NCBI RefSeq assembly: GCF_014200175.1
Contig: NZ_JACHBD010000010.1
Location: 1 to 64,000, forward strand
Direction of reading: 5' to 3'
DNA from: Rhizobium lentis
GTDB taxonomy: Bacteria > Pseudomonadota > Alphaproteobacteria > Rhizobiales > Rhizobiaceae
Length of the DNA stretch: 64,000 bases
Below the pieces are notes generated by a model. The model was not told the origin of the DNA. It saw only the letters and a program-made list of their open reading frames with translations, and ran no database searches. The translations under genes were made by a program, and so were the position numbers. Positions 16,128 to 24,499 of the stretch are shown here, in pieces; positions within the stretch are counted from its first letter, which is position 1; each line of letters opens with the position of its first letter.

Positions 16128-16865
16128 ATGCGCACAGATGCCGGCCTGATGAATATGTATGACGACTATTATTCTGATGGGGTAGTAGCCGAGAAGCGGG
16201 CCATCGCTGCTCGTCAGTCAGTGGCTCATATACGGACCGTTGCTGGAAACCAAAAATTTGATTCGGTCATCGATATCGGCGCGGGAGAAGGAGCGGTGTT
16301 GGCCGAGCTCCATGCTTCCGGCTTTGCGAAAGATTTTTCAGCAGTCGAGATTTCTCCCTCCGGGGTTAGTGCTATAAAGGCCCGTTCGATCCCCGCTGTC
16401 CGTTCTGTCGATCAATTCGACGGATACAAAGTTCCTCATCCTGACCAGGCTTTCGATTTAGCCCTCGCCGTTCATGTTCTTGAACATGTCGAGCACGAGC
16501 GAATGTTTCTCCACGAGGCCAAACGTGTCAGCCGGAAACTTTATATAGAAGTGCCGCTCGAACTGACCAGCAACCTCGACAGGTCAATCCGCATGTCTGG
16601 TCCCTATGGGCATATTAACTTCTACACGCCCGGCTCTTTCGAGAACTTATTGAAAACCTCGGGTTTAAACATCGAGAAGATGATGATCTTCGCTCATGAT
16701 ATAGAGTATGAGCAATATCTTTCCGGACGGGCAAAGGGTTGGCTCAAATACCAGATCCGCCAGAACCTGCTTCGCTTTGCCCCCAAGGTGGCCGTTAGAA
16801 ATATGGTGTATATGGCTGGTGCACTCTGCTCGTCTCGCCCAGGCTCTGCAATCGGTATCAACTGA
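16128..16865 (+). CDS. SAM-dependent class I methyltransferase
   Basis: This 245-residue methyltransferase has motif I VIDIGAGEGAVLAEL near residue 50, an acidic end of beta 2 (SAVEIS), and LAVHVLEHVEHERMFLHEA as motif IV/post-IV, a typical Methyltransf_11/23 sequence. It is the first gene of the polysaccharide locus and probably methylates a sugar or glycan end. An ATG five codons upstream exists, but the AGGGGA site favours 16128. Codon use looks less GC-biased than the sigma/anti-sigma genes before it, marking the change into the locus. Confidence 0.82.
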   Translation: MRTDAGLMNMYDDYYSDGVVAEKRAIAARQSVAHIRTVAGNQKFDSVIDIGAGEGAVLAELHASGFAKDFSAVEISPSGVSAIKARSIPAVRSVDQFDGYKVPHPDQAFDLALAVHVLEHVEHERMFLHEAKRVSRKLYIEVPLELTSNLDRSIRMSGPYGHINFYTPGSFENLLKTSGLNIEKMMIFAHDIEYEQYLSGRAKGWLKYQIRQNLLRFAPKVAVRNMVYMAGALCSSRPGSAIGIN

Positions 16866-16902
16866 CAGGGCGGGCACTCGCAATGCGCAGGCAAATGTTC
16901 TG

Positions 16903-18039
16903 ATGCTGCAGATCAATCAGACCTATAACGTCTCAACAGCGCCGCGTCTTGTGGAACTGGACGGGCTGAGGGGCGTTGCAGTCGGCATGGTGCTGATATG
17001 GCATTTCGTCGGCGCACCATTGACGTCACGGGATAATTTTTTATTCAAGGCTATACATGATGTGACCATCCTAGGACGCACCGGCGTCGACCTGTTTTTT
17101 GTCCTGTCCGGTTTTCTTATCATCGGTATCATTCTCGATCGGCAACAACCCGCATTTCGTTTTTTGAGGCATTTCTATCTGCGGCGTGTACTCCGCATTG
17201 TGCCATCTTATCTAGCGTTGGTCTTTTTATTCTGGAGCGCCGTATATGCAGGCGCTAGTAACGCCGTGTTCAACGCTGATACTCCGCTTTGGCGCCATTT
17301 GACGTTCACCCAGAACATCTGGATGGCGACCCATGAGCAATGGGGTCCAGGCGGCATATCTGTAACTTGGTCCGTCGCAATCGAAGAGCAGTTTTACCTC
17401 GTTTTCCCTTTTGTCATCCTGTTTCTTCCAAAGCGAATGTTGCTGCCAATGCTAGCGCTCGTGGCCGGCGCGTCGATCATTTACCGGTCAGTCGGTTATT
17501 TCGGGTACGGCAGTGTCTTTACGATGTATGTGCACACCTTTAGCCGCCTTGATGGACTTGCAGAGGGCGGGGTTGTCGCCATTCTGTGGCGGGATGATCG
17601 CTTTAGAGAGTGGCTCCGTCGGAATTTGTCTGGGTGGACCAAAGCGGTTGGGATCCTTGCCTTCGGATTCATACCCCTCGTCGTGGGAATGTCAAACAAC
17701 GTCGCATCGACTACAGCAGCATGGGGGCATACTTATCTCGCACTTCTGTATAGCGCACTGCTCATTTACATTCTTGGCTCTCTGGGAAGCGAGAACCTTA
17801 AATATCTAAGGAATGAAAAACTACAGAAGTTGGGTCGGATCTCTTATACGCTCTATCTTGTTCATCCACTGATGTTGTCGGCAATTTATATCGGAGGCCG
17901 CCAGCCGGAAGCGCTGCATAGCTTCGGCGCCGTTCCTCTGTCTGCTTTGGCGCTTGTGTTGTCCTTATGGTGGTCTTACGTCAGCTTTCGTTTCTTTGAA
18001 AAACCGCTGACGGACTGGGGCAGGAAATGGACCTATTGA
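16903..18039 (+). CDS. Acyltransferase 3 (OafA/NodX-type) membrane protein
   Basis: This 378-residue integral membrane protein has about ten helices. The N-terminal RLVELDGLRGVAVGMVLIWH is the hallmark of acyltransferase-3 enzymes, with the catalytic His in this first segment. GRTGVDLFFVLSGFLI and SVAIEEQFYLVFP are further conserved blocks. Such enzymes O-acetylate or succinylate surface polysaccharides (OafA) or Nod factors (NodX). The open frame begins far upstream inside the methyltransferase gene, but the family's normal N-terminus starts at 16903. Context points to decoration of the locus's polysaccharide. Confidence 0.88.
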   Translation: MLQINQTYNVSTAPRLVELDGLRGVAVGMVLIWHFVGAPLTSRDNFLFKAIHDVTILGRTGVDLFFVLSGFLIIGIILDRQQPAFRFLRHFYLRRVLRIVPSYLALVFLFWSAVYAGASNAVFNADTPLWRHLTFTQNIWMATHEQWGPGGISVTWSVAIEEQFYLVFPFVILFLPKRMLLPMLALVAGASIIYRSVGYFGYGSVFTMYVHTFSRLDGLAEGGVVAILWRDDRFREWLRRNLSGWTKAVGILAFGFIPLVVGMSNNVASTTAAWGHTYLALLYSALLIYILGSLGSENLKYLRNEKLQKLGRISYTLYLVHPLMLSAIYIGGRQPEALHSFGAVPLSALALVLSLWWSYVSFRFFEKPLTDWGRKWTY

Positions 18040-18767
18040 AGACCTAACCTCGGCCCTTGGCCATAGATGAACCATTGGCTAGAGCCGGGATGGCAGCAAA
18101 GGGCAGGAACCGCGGATTGCAACGGGGAGCGGTATCAGCTTCACGCAAAAGGGCGGTTTGCAAAAGACATTCCCGGAAAGCTCGGGTTCGCCGGTTTCCT
18201 CTGAGAGATCAAGATTGACTTTTACAACAGGAACACCCAATGAGACATCCACCTGCCGAGAGTCCGATATGGCAATGGTACGGTCATCGATAACAAAGTC
18301 TGGTGCTTTCCTGATGCCACGGGCTCGCGAGCAAATTATGGGTCTTCCAAATACGTTAATGCCTCGGCATAGCCGTATGGCTGGCTTGGCCATCGTACGG
18401 CAGCTGATGGCAGACCGACATCTGCCTTGTCAGATTTTTACTGGCGGACTCAAACAGCTTAATTTGATCGAGCAGTTGAATGTTCGCCAGCTCTTAGAGA
18501 GAGCGCGCCCTTACAGGGCTTATCTCGCGAAAGTCTGCGGCGTAGATGCAGGCATTATGCAGTCAGTTGGTTTAATCTACCAAAGCTTGGTTGAATTGAA
18601 TGTTGCCTTACGCGCCGCGGTTCGAAAACTTCTCCTGATCGGATCCAGTTTATATAGCCGAAGGGGAAAATTGGTACTGCGTGATCTAGGGTACGCGCAG
18701 CGACATGCTATGCCCAGACAGCATGTCTCGATGTCAACGTAAGTCGAATGAGAGCGCTTACGATCGT
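18040..18767. other. Intergenic stretch with no intact gene
   Basis: This is about 730 bases between the acyltransferase and the WlbA-like gene. A plus-strand frame (18158-18742) has no family resemblance. A minus-strand frame (18079-18393) resembles the beginning of a hexapeptide acyltransferase and is listed separately. The rest appears non-coding and probably holds the promoter of the operon starting at 18768. Confidence 0.5.
18079..18393 (-). pseudogene. Possible decayed hexapeptide-repeat acyltransferase
   Basis: This minus-strand frame of 104 codons has a stretch INVFGRPIICSRARGIRK followed by FVIDDRTIAISDSRQ and SLGVPVVKVNL. The order resembles the N-terminal coil of WcaF/WbbJ-type acetyltransferases (GRPII, then an I-D-D turn, a SDSR-like motif and GVxxPVV). 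No active-site His region or further coils follow, so an intact enzyme is excluded. It is either a remnant or a chance resemblance. Confidence 0.25.
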
Positions 18768-19847
18768 ATGGGGAAAGAGATCTTGATAAAATTCGCTATC
18801 GTCGGATGCGGGCGCATTGCCAAAAGGCATTCCGAACTCTTGGGTCTGTCACAGATAAAAGGTGCGACGCTCGTTGCAGTTTGTGATGTTGTGGAAGAAA
18901 AAGCAAAGGAATTTGGAGAGCGGTTCGACGTTCCTTACTATCAGTCAATCGACGAAATGCTTCAGAGCACGGAGGTGGATGTCGTATCGATATTGACGCC
19001 AAGCGGTATGCATGCAGAACACGTCATTACGGCGGCGAAATATAAACGACATATCGTCGTCGAAAAGCCAATGGCCCTGACTCTGACCGATGCTGAAGCG
19101 ATGATCAAGGCTTGTGACGAGAATAATATTCGATTGTTCGTCGTCAAGCAAAACCGTTTCAACGTCCCGGTCGTGAAGGCGCGCGAAGCTCTTGATGCGG
19201 GACGCTTCGGTAAGCTCGTGCTCGGCACGGTTAGGGTCCGATGGTGCCGCGATCAGAGTTACTATGATCAGGATAGCTGGCGCGGTACCTGGCAATATGA
19301 CGGCGGCGTCCTTGCCAATCAGGCAAGTCATCATATCGACATGTTGACTTGGTTCATGGGTGATGTCGAAAGTGTTCACGCGCGAGCAGCGACAGCGTTG
19401 GTGGATATCGAGGCGGAAGACACTGCCGTCGCCACACTGAAGTTCTGCAACGGTGCACTCGGCATTATAGAAGCTACCGCAGCAACTCGACCCAAGGACA
19501 TTGAAGGATCGATTTCGATACTTGGTGCTGGGGGCTCTGTTGAGATTGCAGGCTTTGCGGTGAACAAGATCCGCACCTGGCAGTTCGGCGACAATGACTT
19601 AGGCGATGAGCATGTTATGGAGAAATACTCGGTTAATCCTCCAAACGTTTATGGTTTTGGTCATCAGGCTTATTACGAACACGTCGTCGATTGCCTAGTG
19701 AATGATACAAAAGCTCTCGTGGATGGTCATGAGGGCCGCCAGAGTCTTGAATTGATCTCGGCGCTTTATGAATCAATCGCTTCGAATAAAGAAGTGAAAC
19801 TTCCTTTGGAATTGAAACACTCAAAACTGGGACGGTCTTCCCAATGA
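18768..19847 (+). CDS. Gfo/Idh/MocA-family oxidoreductase, WlbA/WbpB-like (UDP-GlcNAcA 3-dehydrogenase)
   Basis: This 359-residue NAD(P)-dependent sugar dehydrogenase has Rossmann motif IVGCGRIAKRH at residues 11-21, HIVVEKPMALT near 100 with the family's EKP lysine, and VLANQASHHIDMLTWFMG near 185, which carries the catalytic histidine region. WlbA/WbpB enzymes oxidise C3 of UDP-N-acetylglucosaminuronic acid. The two genes downstream are the matching acetyltransferase and aminotransferase, which supports this substrate. The ATG at 18768 gives the family N-terminus. The gene overlaps the next by four bases. Confidence 0.85.
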   Translation: MGKEILIKFAIVGCGRIAKRHSELLGLSQIKGATLVAVCDVVEEKAKEFGERFDVPYYQSIDEMLQSTEVDVVSILTPSGMHAEHVITAAKYKRHIVVEKPMALTLTDAEAMIKACDENNIRLFVVKQNRFNVPVVKAREALDAGRFGKLVLGTVRVRWCRDQSYYDQDSWRGTWQYDGGVLANQASHHIDMLTWFMGDVESVHARAATALVDIEAEDTAVATLKFCNGALGIIEATAATRPKDIEGSISILGAGGSVEIAGFAVNKIRTWQFGDNDLGDEHVMEKYSVNPPNVYGFGHQAYYEHVVDCLVNDTKALVDGHEGRQSLELISALYESIASNKEVKLPLELKHSKLGRSSQ

Positions 19848-20329
19848 GCGACGGCTTTCCCACGCTTTGGAAGGCGCAGGTCAGGGACGTCGTTTGTGGC
19901 GCTCGCGTAAAAATAGTTGAGCCAGCCAATGTTTATGAATGCGAACTTGCCGATGATTGCTTTGTTGGCCCATTCGTGGAAATCCAGAAGGGCGTGAAGA
20001 TAGGGCCGCGCACAAAAATTCAGTCACATAGTTTCATATGCGAACTTGTCGAGATTGGGGAGGATTGTTTCATTGGGCATGGGGTAGTTTTTGTGAACGA
20101 TCTTTTTTCGGGAGGTGGGCCTGCACGGGGAAATCGCGCGCTCTGGAAGGAAACTCGAATCGGTAATCGGGTTTCGATTGGCTCAAACGCCACGGTCCTT
20201 CCAGTTCAGATATGCGACGACGTTGTCATCGGCGCAGGCGCCGTTGTAACCCGGGATATCACCATTTCCGGCATCTATGCCGGCAATCCCGCCCGGCCTA
20301 TACCTCGTACGGCAAGCAACGAAGAGTAG
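19844..20329 (+). CDS. Hexapeptide N-acetyltransferase, WlbB/WbpD-like
   Basis: This 161-residue left-handed beta-helix protein has repeated hexapeptides such as CFVGPF, VKIGPR, VEIGED, CFIGHG, TRIGNR, VSIGSN and VVIGAG. It ends with the GIYAGNPARPI C-terminal signature. The HSFICELVEIGEDCFIGHG and VVFVNDLF segments closely resemble WlbB/WbpD, which acetylate the 3-amino group of UDP-GlcNAc3NA to give UDP-GlcNAc3NAcA. Its neighbours WlbA and WlbC complete that pathway. ATGA overlap with the gene before. Confidence 0.85.
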   Translation: MSDGFPTLWKAQVRDVVCGARVKIVEPANVYECELADDCFVGPFVEIQKGVKIGPRTKIQSHSFICELVEIGEDCFIGHGVVFVNDLFSGGGPARGNRALWKETRIGNRVSIGSNATVLPVQICDDVVIGAGAVVTRDITISGIYAGNPARPIPRTASNEE

Positions 20330-20436
20330 TTTGTTCGGAAATGTCGTCGTTGGTAGATAACCCGGCGCCTTTGGCTTTGTGAGTTGGCGGCGCTGCCACA
20401 CGCGGAAATCATGAAAATTTACCAAAAGCAGGTTTA

Positions 20437-21540
20437 ATGAAAGTTCCCTTCGCTGATCTTCATCTCCAATACCTCTCGCTGAAGGAGGAGATCGATGCTG
20501 CAATAGCTTCGGTTATTCGATCCTCCGCGTTTATCAGGGGGCCATTCGTTCAGACGTTCGAGGACGAATTTTCCGCCGCTGTTGGCGCCCCTTATTGCAT
20601 CTCGTGTGCGAATGGCACGGACTCACTTTTCATAGCGATGCGTGCGTTAGGCGTCAGGCCTGGGGATGAAGTTATTACGACCGCTCATTCGTGGATTTCA
20701 ACCACAGAGACCATCTCGCAAGCCGGTGGCAATGTTGTCTTCTGCGATACTGATGCTTTGACACACACCATCGATCCTGTCCAAATCGAAGCGAAGATCA
20801 CGGCTCGAACGGTTGGCATCATCCCGGTTCATCTCTATGGCCAACCGGCCGATATGACTGCGATCATGGCGATAGCACGGAAGCACGGTCTCTGGGTCAT
20901 AGAAGACTGTGCTCAATCCCATCTGGCCGAAATTGATGGGCAAATCGTCGGGAGCTTTGGGGATGTCGCTTCTTATTCTTTCTATCCGGGAAAGAACCTT
21001 GGCGCGATGGGCGACGCGGGCGCCATTACCTGCAAGGACAAATCACTGGCCGATCGGATGGCAATGTTTGCGCGGCATGGCGGGCTTTCAAAAGGCGACC
21101 ACCAAATCGAAGGAATAAATAGTCGCCTCGACGGACTACAAGCCGCGATTCTCTCAGTAAAGCTGCCGCGTTTGCGCGAGTGGACTGCAAAACGGCAGGC
21201 ACTGGCGAGACGTTATATGAGCGCCCTCAAGGATATTGATTGGGTAGAACTGCCCGAAACCGCAGCAGGACGAAGTCATGTCTATCACCTTTTTGTGATC
21301 AAGCACGAGCGTCGCGATGCCCTGGCTGCACACCTAAAACATGCCGGCATCCAAACCGTGGTCAACTATCCAATATCGCTGCCATTCCTGCCGGCTTACG
21401 AACGCCTTGGCCATCGGCCGGAAGATTTCCCCAACGCGTTTGGGAATCAATCCAAGATTCTTTCAATTCCGATTTTCCCTGAAATGACAGAAGCTCAACT
21501 CCTGTACGTCGCAGATACGATCAGGGGATTCGCCGAGTGA
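20437..21540 (+). CDS. DegT/DnrJ/EryC1 PLP aminotransferase, WlbC/WbpE-like
   Basis: This 367-residue sugar aminotransferase has the PLP-binding Lys186 in SFYPGKNLGAMGDAGA, the cofactor aspartate in WVIEDCAQSH (residues 153-162), and CANGTDSLFIAMRALGV near residue 60. It transfers an amino group from glutamate to the 3-keto sugar made by the WlbA-like enzyme. The sugar product is UDP-2-acetamido-3-amino-2,3-dideoxy uronic acid, assuming the pathway read from its neighbours. It is 107 bases downstream of the WlbB gene and overlaps the flippase start by four bases. Confidence 0.87.
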   Translation: MKVPFADLHLQYLSLKEEIDAAIASVIRSSAFIRGPFVQTFEDEFSAAVGAPYCISCANGTDSLFIAMRALGVRPGDEVITTAHSWISTTETISQAGGNVVFCDTDALTHTIDPVQIEAKITARTVGIIPVHLYGQPADMTAIMAIARKHGLWVIEDCAQSHLAEIDGQIVGSFGDVASYSFYPGKNLGAMGDAGAITCKDKSLADRMAMFARHGGLSKGDHQIEGINSRLDGLQAAILSVKLPRLREWTAKRQALARRYMSALKDIDWVELPETAAGRSHVYHLFVIKHERRDALAAHLKHAGIQTVVNYPISLPFLPAYERLGHRPEDFPNAFGNQSKILSIPIFPEMTEAQLLYVADTIRGFAE

Positions 21541-23132
21541 GTGATGAACGCCCGGAGAGCCATGGAAGGCGCAGCAATCTTCTTGGAAACTCAGGCTGGA
21601 ATTTTGCGGGTTTCCTTTTTACGCTGGTTGCTAACCTTGCCACGGTGCCGTTCGTCGTGCGCTGGATTGGACTGCAGGCGCTGGGAAGCGCAGGCATAGT
21701 GATCGCTATCGCAGCTCCCGTGACGCTGATCGGTACCGTGCTCGGGCAGGCCGTTGTCAGGGAAATTTCCGCGCGGATTGGACGTGGCGAGGAGCATGCC
21801 GCCGCCCGTATCGCTATCGTCGGAATGAAAATCTGCCTAATCGCTTCGGCGGTGGCGTGGCTAGGGATCGTGCTTGCCGGGCCCTGGGTCATGACCGGCA
21901 TCGCCGGTGCGTCTCTTCCATCACAGAATCTCACCGTCTCCTTCCTCATTGTCGCAACCGGCACAATGGCGCAGCAGTTCTCGTTTGTCCTGCAAGGTAT
22001 TTGCGTGGGAAAGCAAAGTTTTCGATTGGTGGCCAAAGCATCAGCGTGGAGTTCATTCGCAACCATCATCATGACCTTGGGATGCACATGGTCCTTTCCA
22101 GTGCTGAATGGCTATTTGCTCGGGTTTTCTGGAAGTCTTGTATTGTCGACTGCAGGATGGATATGGGTTACATCCTCGGAATTCCGTGAAAGCGGCCGAT
22201 TGATCTCATCGTCTCCCGACGAACTGAAATCATTGCTTCATTTTGGAAAATGGCAAAGCCTCTCTCAGCTTGCGGGAATCTTTGGCAACCAGATGGACCG
22301 CTACGTTCTGGCTTCGCTCGCGCCGTCTGCCGTTGTCGGCCAATATAACGTGTGCAATCGCGTCCAGGAGGCCGCTTACATTGCGGTCATACGTATCTGT
22401 GAAGTCCTGTTTCCTCGATTTGGCAACATGTCGAACAGCCGTGAAGAGGAGCGGCATGATTTCTTTATGCTCGCCTCATGGGGCAATTCGGCTTTCGGAG
22501 CCATCGTACTCTCGCCAATCGCGGTTCTCTCCAGGCCGCTGTTGACGGTTTGGGTCGGGGAAGAAACCGCTGCAGGCGGCACGCATCTGCTCCAGATACT
22601 CATTCTCGGCGGCATCGTCGGGTGCGGTTCGAATGTATTCCAGTATTACGCCATGGGAATGGGCAGAAACGCACCGGCTGCATATACTTCGCTTGCGTAT
22701 TCGGTGATGACGGTTGTTTTTTCTTTCGTTTCCATTTGGTGTTTCGGTCCATACGCTGCTGGAGCAGGCTTGCTTGCTGCCAGCCTTGTAAGAGTACCTC
22801 TCGCGCTTTTGGTGACTCGCAACTGCTTCTTTCGCGCTTTCAGCGCGGAGCAAATGTTCGCCTGTACAGTTGCTCCTATCTTGGTTGGCATCTGCGTAGT
22901 TGTCGGATCTTTAGGCCTGAATTTCACCTGGATCAATGGCTGGCTATCCCTCGCTTTCGCGTATGTCTGTTCTGTCTGCGTTGTCTCCGCTGCGATCGCA
23001 GCCGTGGCGATGACGACGAAAACCGGGAGCATTATCTTGTCCCGTATCTATGGGTCCGTTAGAACGGCTTTGTCCGAGAGACGCCTAATTGGATGGAATA
23101 ACCATCTTGTGAAACGCAAGAGAGGGTTTTGA
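21537..23132 (+). CDS. Polysaccharide repeat-unit flippase (Wzx-like, MATE/MVF superfamily)
   Basis: This 531-residue membrane protein has about 12-14 helices, with an N-terminal LLGNSGWNFAGFLFTLVANL segment characteristic of polysaccharide flippases. Conserved RYVLASLAPSAVVGQYNV lies midway. It would move the undecaprenyl-linked repeat unit across the inner membrane before polymerisation by the Wzy-like protein encoded at 25642. Start is a GTG overlapping the aminotransferase stop (GTGA). It is somewhat longer than a typical Wzx (about 420-480), with a basic tail. Confidence 0.82.
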   Translation: MSDERPESHGRRSNLLGNSGWNFAGFLFTLVANLATVPFVVRWIGLQALGSAGIVIAIAAPVTLIGTVLGQAVVREISARIGRGEEHAAARIAIVGMKICLIASAVAWLGIVLAGPWVMTGIAGASLPSQNLTVSFLIVATGTMAQQFSFVLQGICVGKQSFRLVAKASAWSSFATIIMTLGCTWSFPVLNGYLLGFSGSLVLSTAGWIWVTSSEFRESGRLISSSPDELKSLLHFGKWQSLSQLAGIFGNQMDRYVLASLAPSAVVGQYNVCNRVQEAAYIAVIRICEVLFPRFGNMSNSREEERHDFFMLASWGNSAFGAIVLSPIAVLSRPLLTVWVGEETAAGGTHLLQILILGGIVGCGSNVFQYYAMGMGRNAPAAYTSLAYSVMTVVFSFVSIWCFGPYAAGAGLLAASLVRVPLALLVTRNCFFRAFSAEQMFACTVAPILVGICVVVGSLGLNFTWINGWLSLAFAYVCSVCVVSAAIAAVAMTTKTGSIILSRIYGSVRTALSERRLIGWNNHLVKRKRGF

Positions 23133-23744
23133 GTGATCACTGTGGTAGACTACGGCGTCGGGAATATCGGCGCAATTACCAATATGGCGGAGTATCTGGG
23201 GATCGATGCTCGGCCAAGCGGTGATCCCAAGGAGATCGAAAGTGCCGCGAAGCTCATTCTTCCAGGGGTCGGTGCGTTTGACAAAGCAATGGCCACGTTG
23301 AGAAACAGAAAATTGGTCGATCCGCTGAATCACGCGGTGCGCGAACGGAGGGTTCCTGTTCTCGGCATATGTCTTGGTATGCAGCTGTTGGCGCGATGCA
23401 GCGAGGAAGGCTCGGAAACTGGCCTTGGCTGGATAAATGCGGATGTGAAGCGCATCAGGCTGCCGGCAACATCGTCCCTTAAGGTTCCTCATATCGGCTG
23501 GCTTGAGATAAGGCCGCGCCGAGAAAGCGCTCTGTTCGACAGGTCCAACCGGCGGGAGCGCTTTTATTTCGACCACAGCTATTTTGTCGATTGCGATGAT
23601 CCGAATGACGTTACCGCCGTCATCGACTACGGCGAGGAGCTATGTTGCGCAGTGAGTTCGAACAATGTCAGCGGCGTGCAATTTCATCCTGAAAAAAGCC
23701 ACCGCTTCGGAATGCGGGTTCTTGAAGCATTCGGAAAGCTTTGA
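23133..23744 (+). CDS. hisH2: HisH-like glutamine amidotransferase for sugar amidination
   Basis: This 203-residue class I glutamine amidotransferase has the catalytic triad Cys80 (LGICLGMQ), His185 and Glu187 (QFHPEKS). The family opening is VVDYGVGNIGAI. Canonical HisH works with HisF in histidine synthesis. Here it lies in a surface polysaccharide locus with a HisF-like and a WbpG-like gene, the arrangement seen for P. aeruginosa WbpG/HisH2/HisF2. In that system it supplies ammonia for converting an acetamido to an acetamidino group. GTG start with no space after wzx. Confidence 0.88.
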   Translation: MITVVDYGVGNIGAITNMAEYLGIDARPSGDPKEIESAAKLILPGVGAFDKAMATLRNRKLVDPLNHAVRERRVPVLGICLGMQLLARCSEEGSETGLGWINADVKRIRLPATSSLKVPHIGWLEIRPRRESALFDRSNRRERFYFDHSYFVDCDDPNDVTAVIDYGEELCCAVSSNNVSGVQFHPEKSHRFGMRVLEAFGKL

Positions 23745-24499
23745 TGAGAAAAAGGCTTATACCCGTCCTGCTGGTCGATCAGAAACGTCGGCTGGTGAAA
23801 ACGATAGAGTTTGGTGAGCGCACCTACGTCGGCGATCCCTTCAATGTTGTTCGCCTGTTCAACGAAAAGGAAGTCGACGAGATCTGCATTCTCGATATCG
23901 ACGCCACACGTACGGGGCGAGGTCCTGACCTCGGCTTCGTTCGCGAACTCGCAACCGAATGTTTCATGCCTTTGGCATATGGCGGCGGCATCACCGAGCT
24001 TAAGCAGTGCGAGGAACTTAACCGTTCCGGCGTCGAGAAGTTTGTACTCGGTCAAGGCGCGCGCAATTCGCAACTGGTGGGAGCGATCGCTGCCGATATG
24101 GGCAGCCAGGCTGTGGTCGCCTGTGTCGACGTTAACGGTCGCGGCGCGGCGGCGAGCTGCTACGCTTCAAGCGATGCGAGGCAAGAGCCGATAGAATTCT
24201 GCCTGAGGCTGCAGGATGCCGGCGTTGGCGAAATAATTCTTCAGTCGAAAACTCTCGACGGCACGCGCAACGGATATGATCTTGAGTTGATCCAGTCGAT
24301 TACCCGGAAGCTGAGCATTCCGGTCGTTGCCTTGGGTGGCGCCGGAAACGTCGCCCACCTGATGGAAGGCCTTCATGCCGGCGCTTCCGCCGCGGCTTCG
24401 GGGAGCGCCTTCACCTTTATCGGTCGGCTAAGGGCAGTCCTTATAAGCTACCCTGCACCAGAAATTTTGGAGGAGGCGGAGCAAGGTGCTCATGGATAA
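23744..24499 (+). CDS. hisF2: HisF-like cyclase subunit for sugar amidination
   Basis: This 251-residue TIM-barrel protein opens RKRLIPVLLVDQKRRLVKT, with the catalytic DID of the HisF family (ICILDIDATR, about residue 49) and the phosphate loops AYGGGIT and ALGGAGN. It differs from histidine HisF (which opens MLAKRIIPCLDV) in the way HisF2/WbpI-type proteins do: VLLV in place of CLDV. The start overlaps hisH2 (TGATG); a TTG one codon earlier is possible. It probably channels ammonia from HisH2 to the amidotransferase encoded next. Confidence 0.88.
   Translation: MRKRLIPVLLVDQKRRLVKTIEFGERTYVGDPFNVVRLFNEKEVDEICILDIDATRTGRGPDLGFVRELATECFMPLAYGGGITELKQCEELNRSGVEKFVLGQGARNSQLVGAIAADMGSQAVVACVDVNGRGAAASCYASSDARQEPIEFCLRLQDAGVGEIILQSKTLDGTRNGYDLELIQSITRKLSIPVVALGGAGNVAHLMEGLHAGASAAASGSAFTFIGRLRAVLISYPAPEILEEAEQGAHG

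Noticed and set aside
18158..18742. Plus-strand frame of 194 codons
   Set aside because: No family resemblance and no good ribosome site; codon use is unlike neighbours.
23133..24499. Housekeeping histidine biosynthesis genes hisH-hisF
   Set aside because: No other his genes nearby; the HisF opening differs from the canonical form and a WbpG-like gene follows, which fits the sugar-amidination set.
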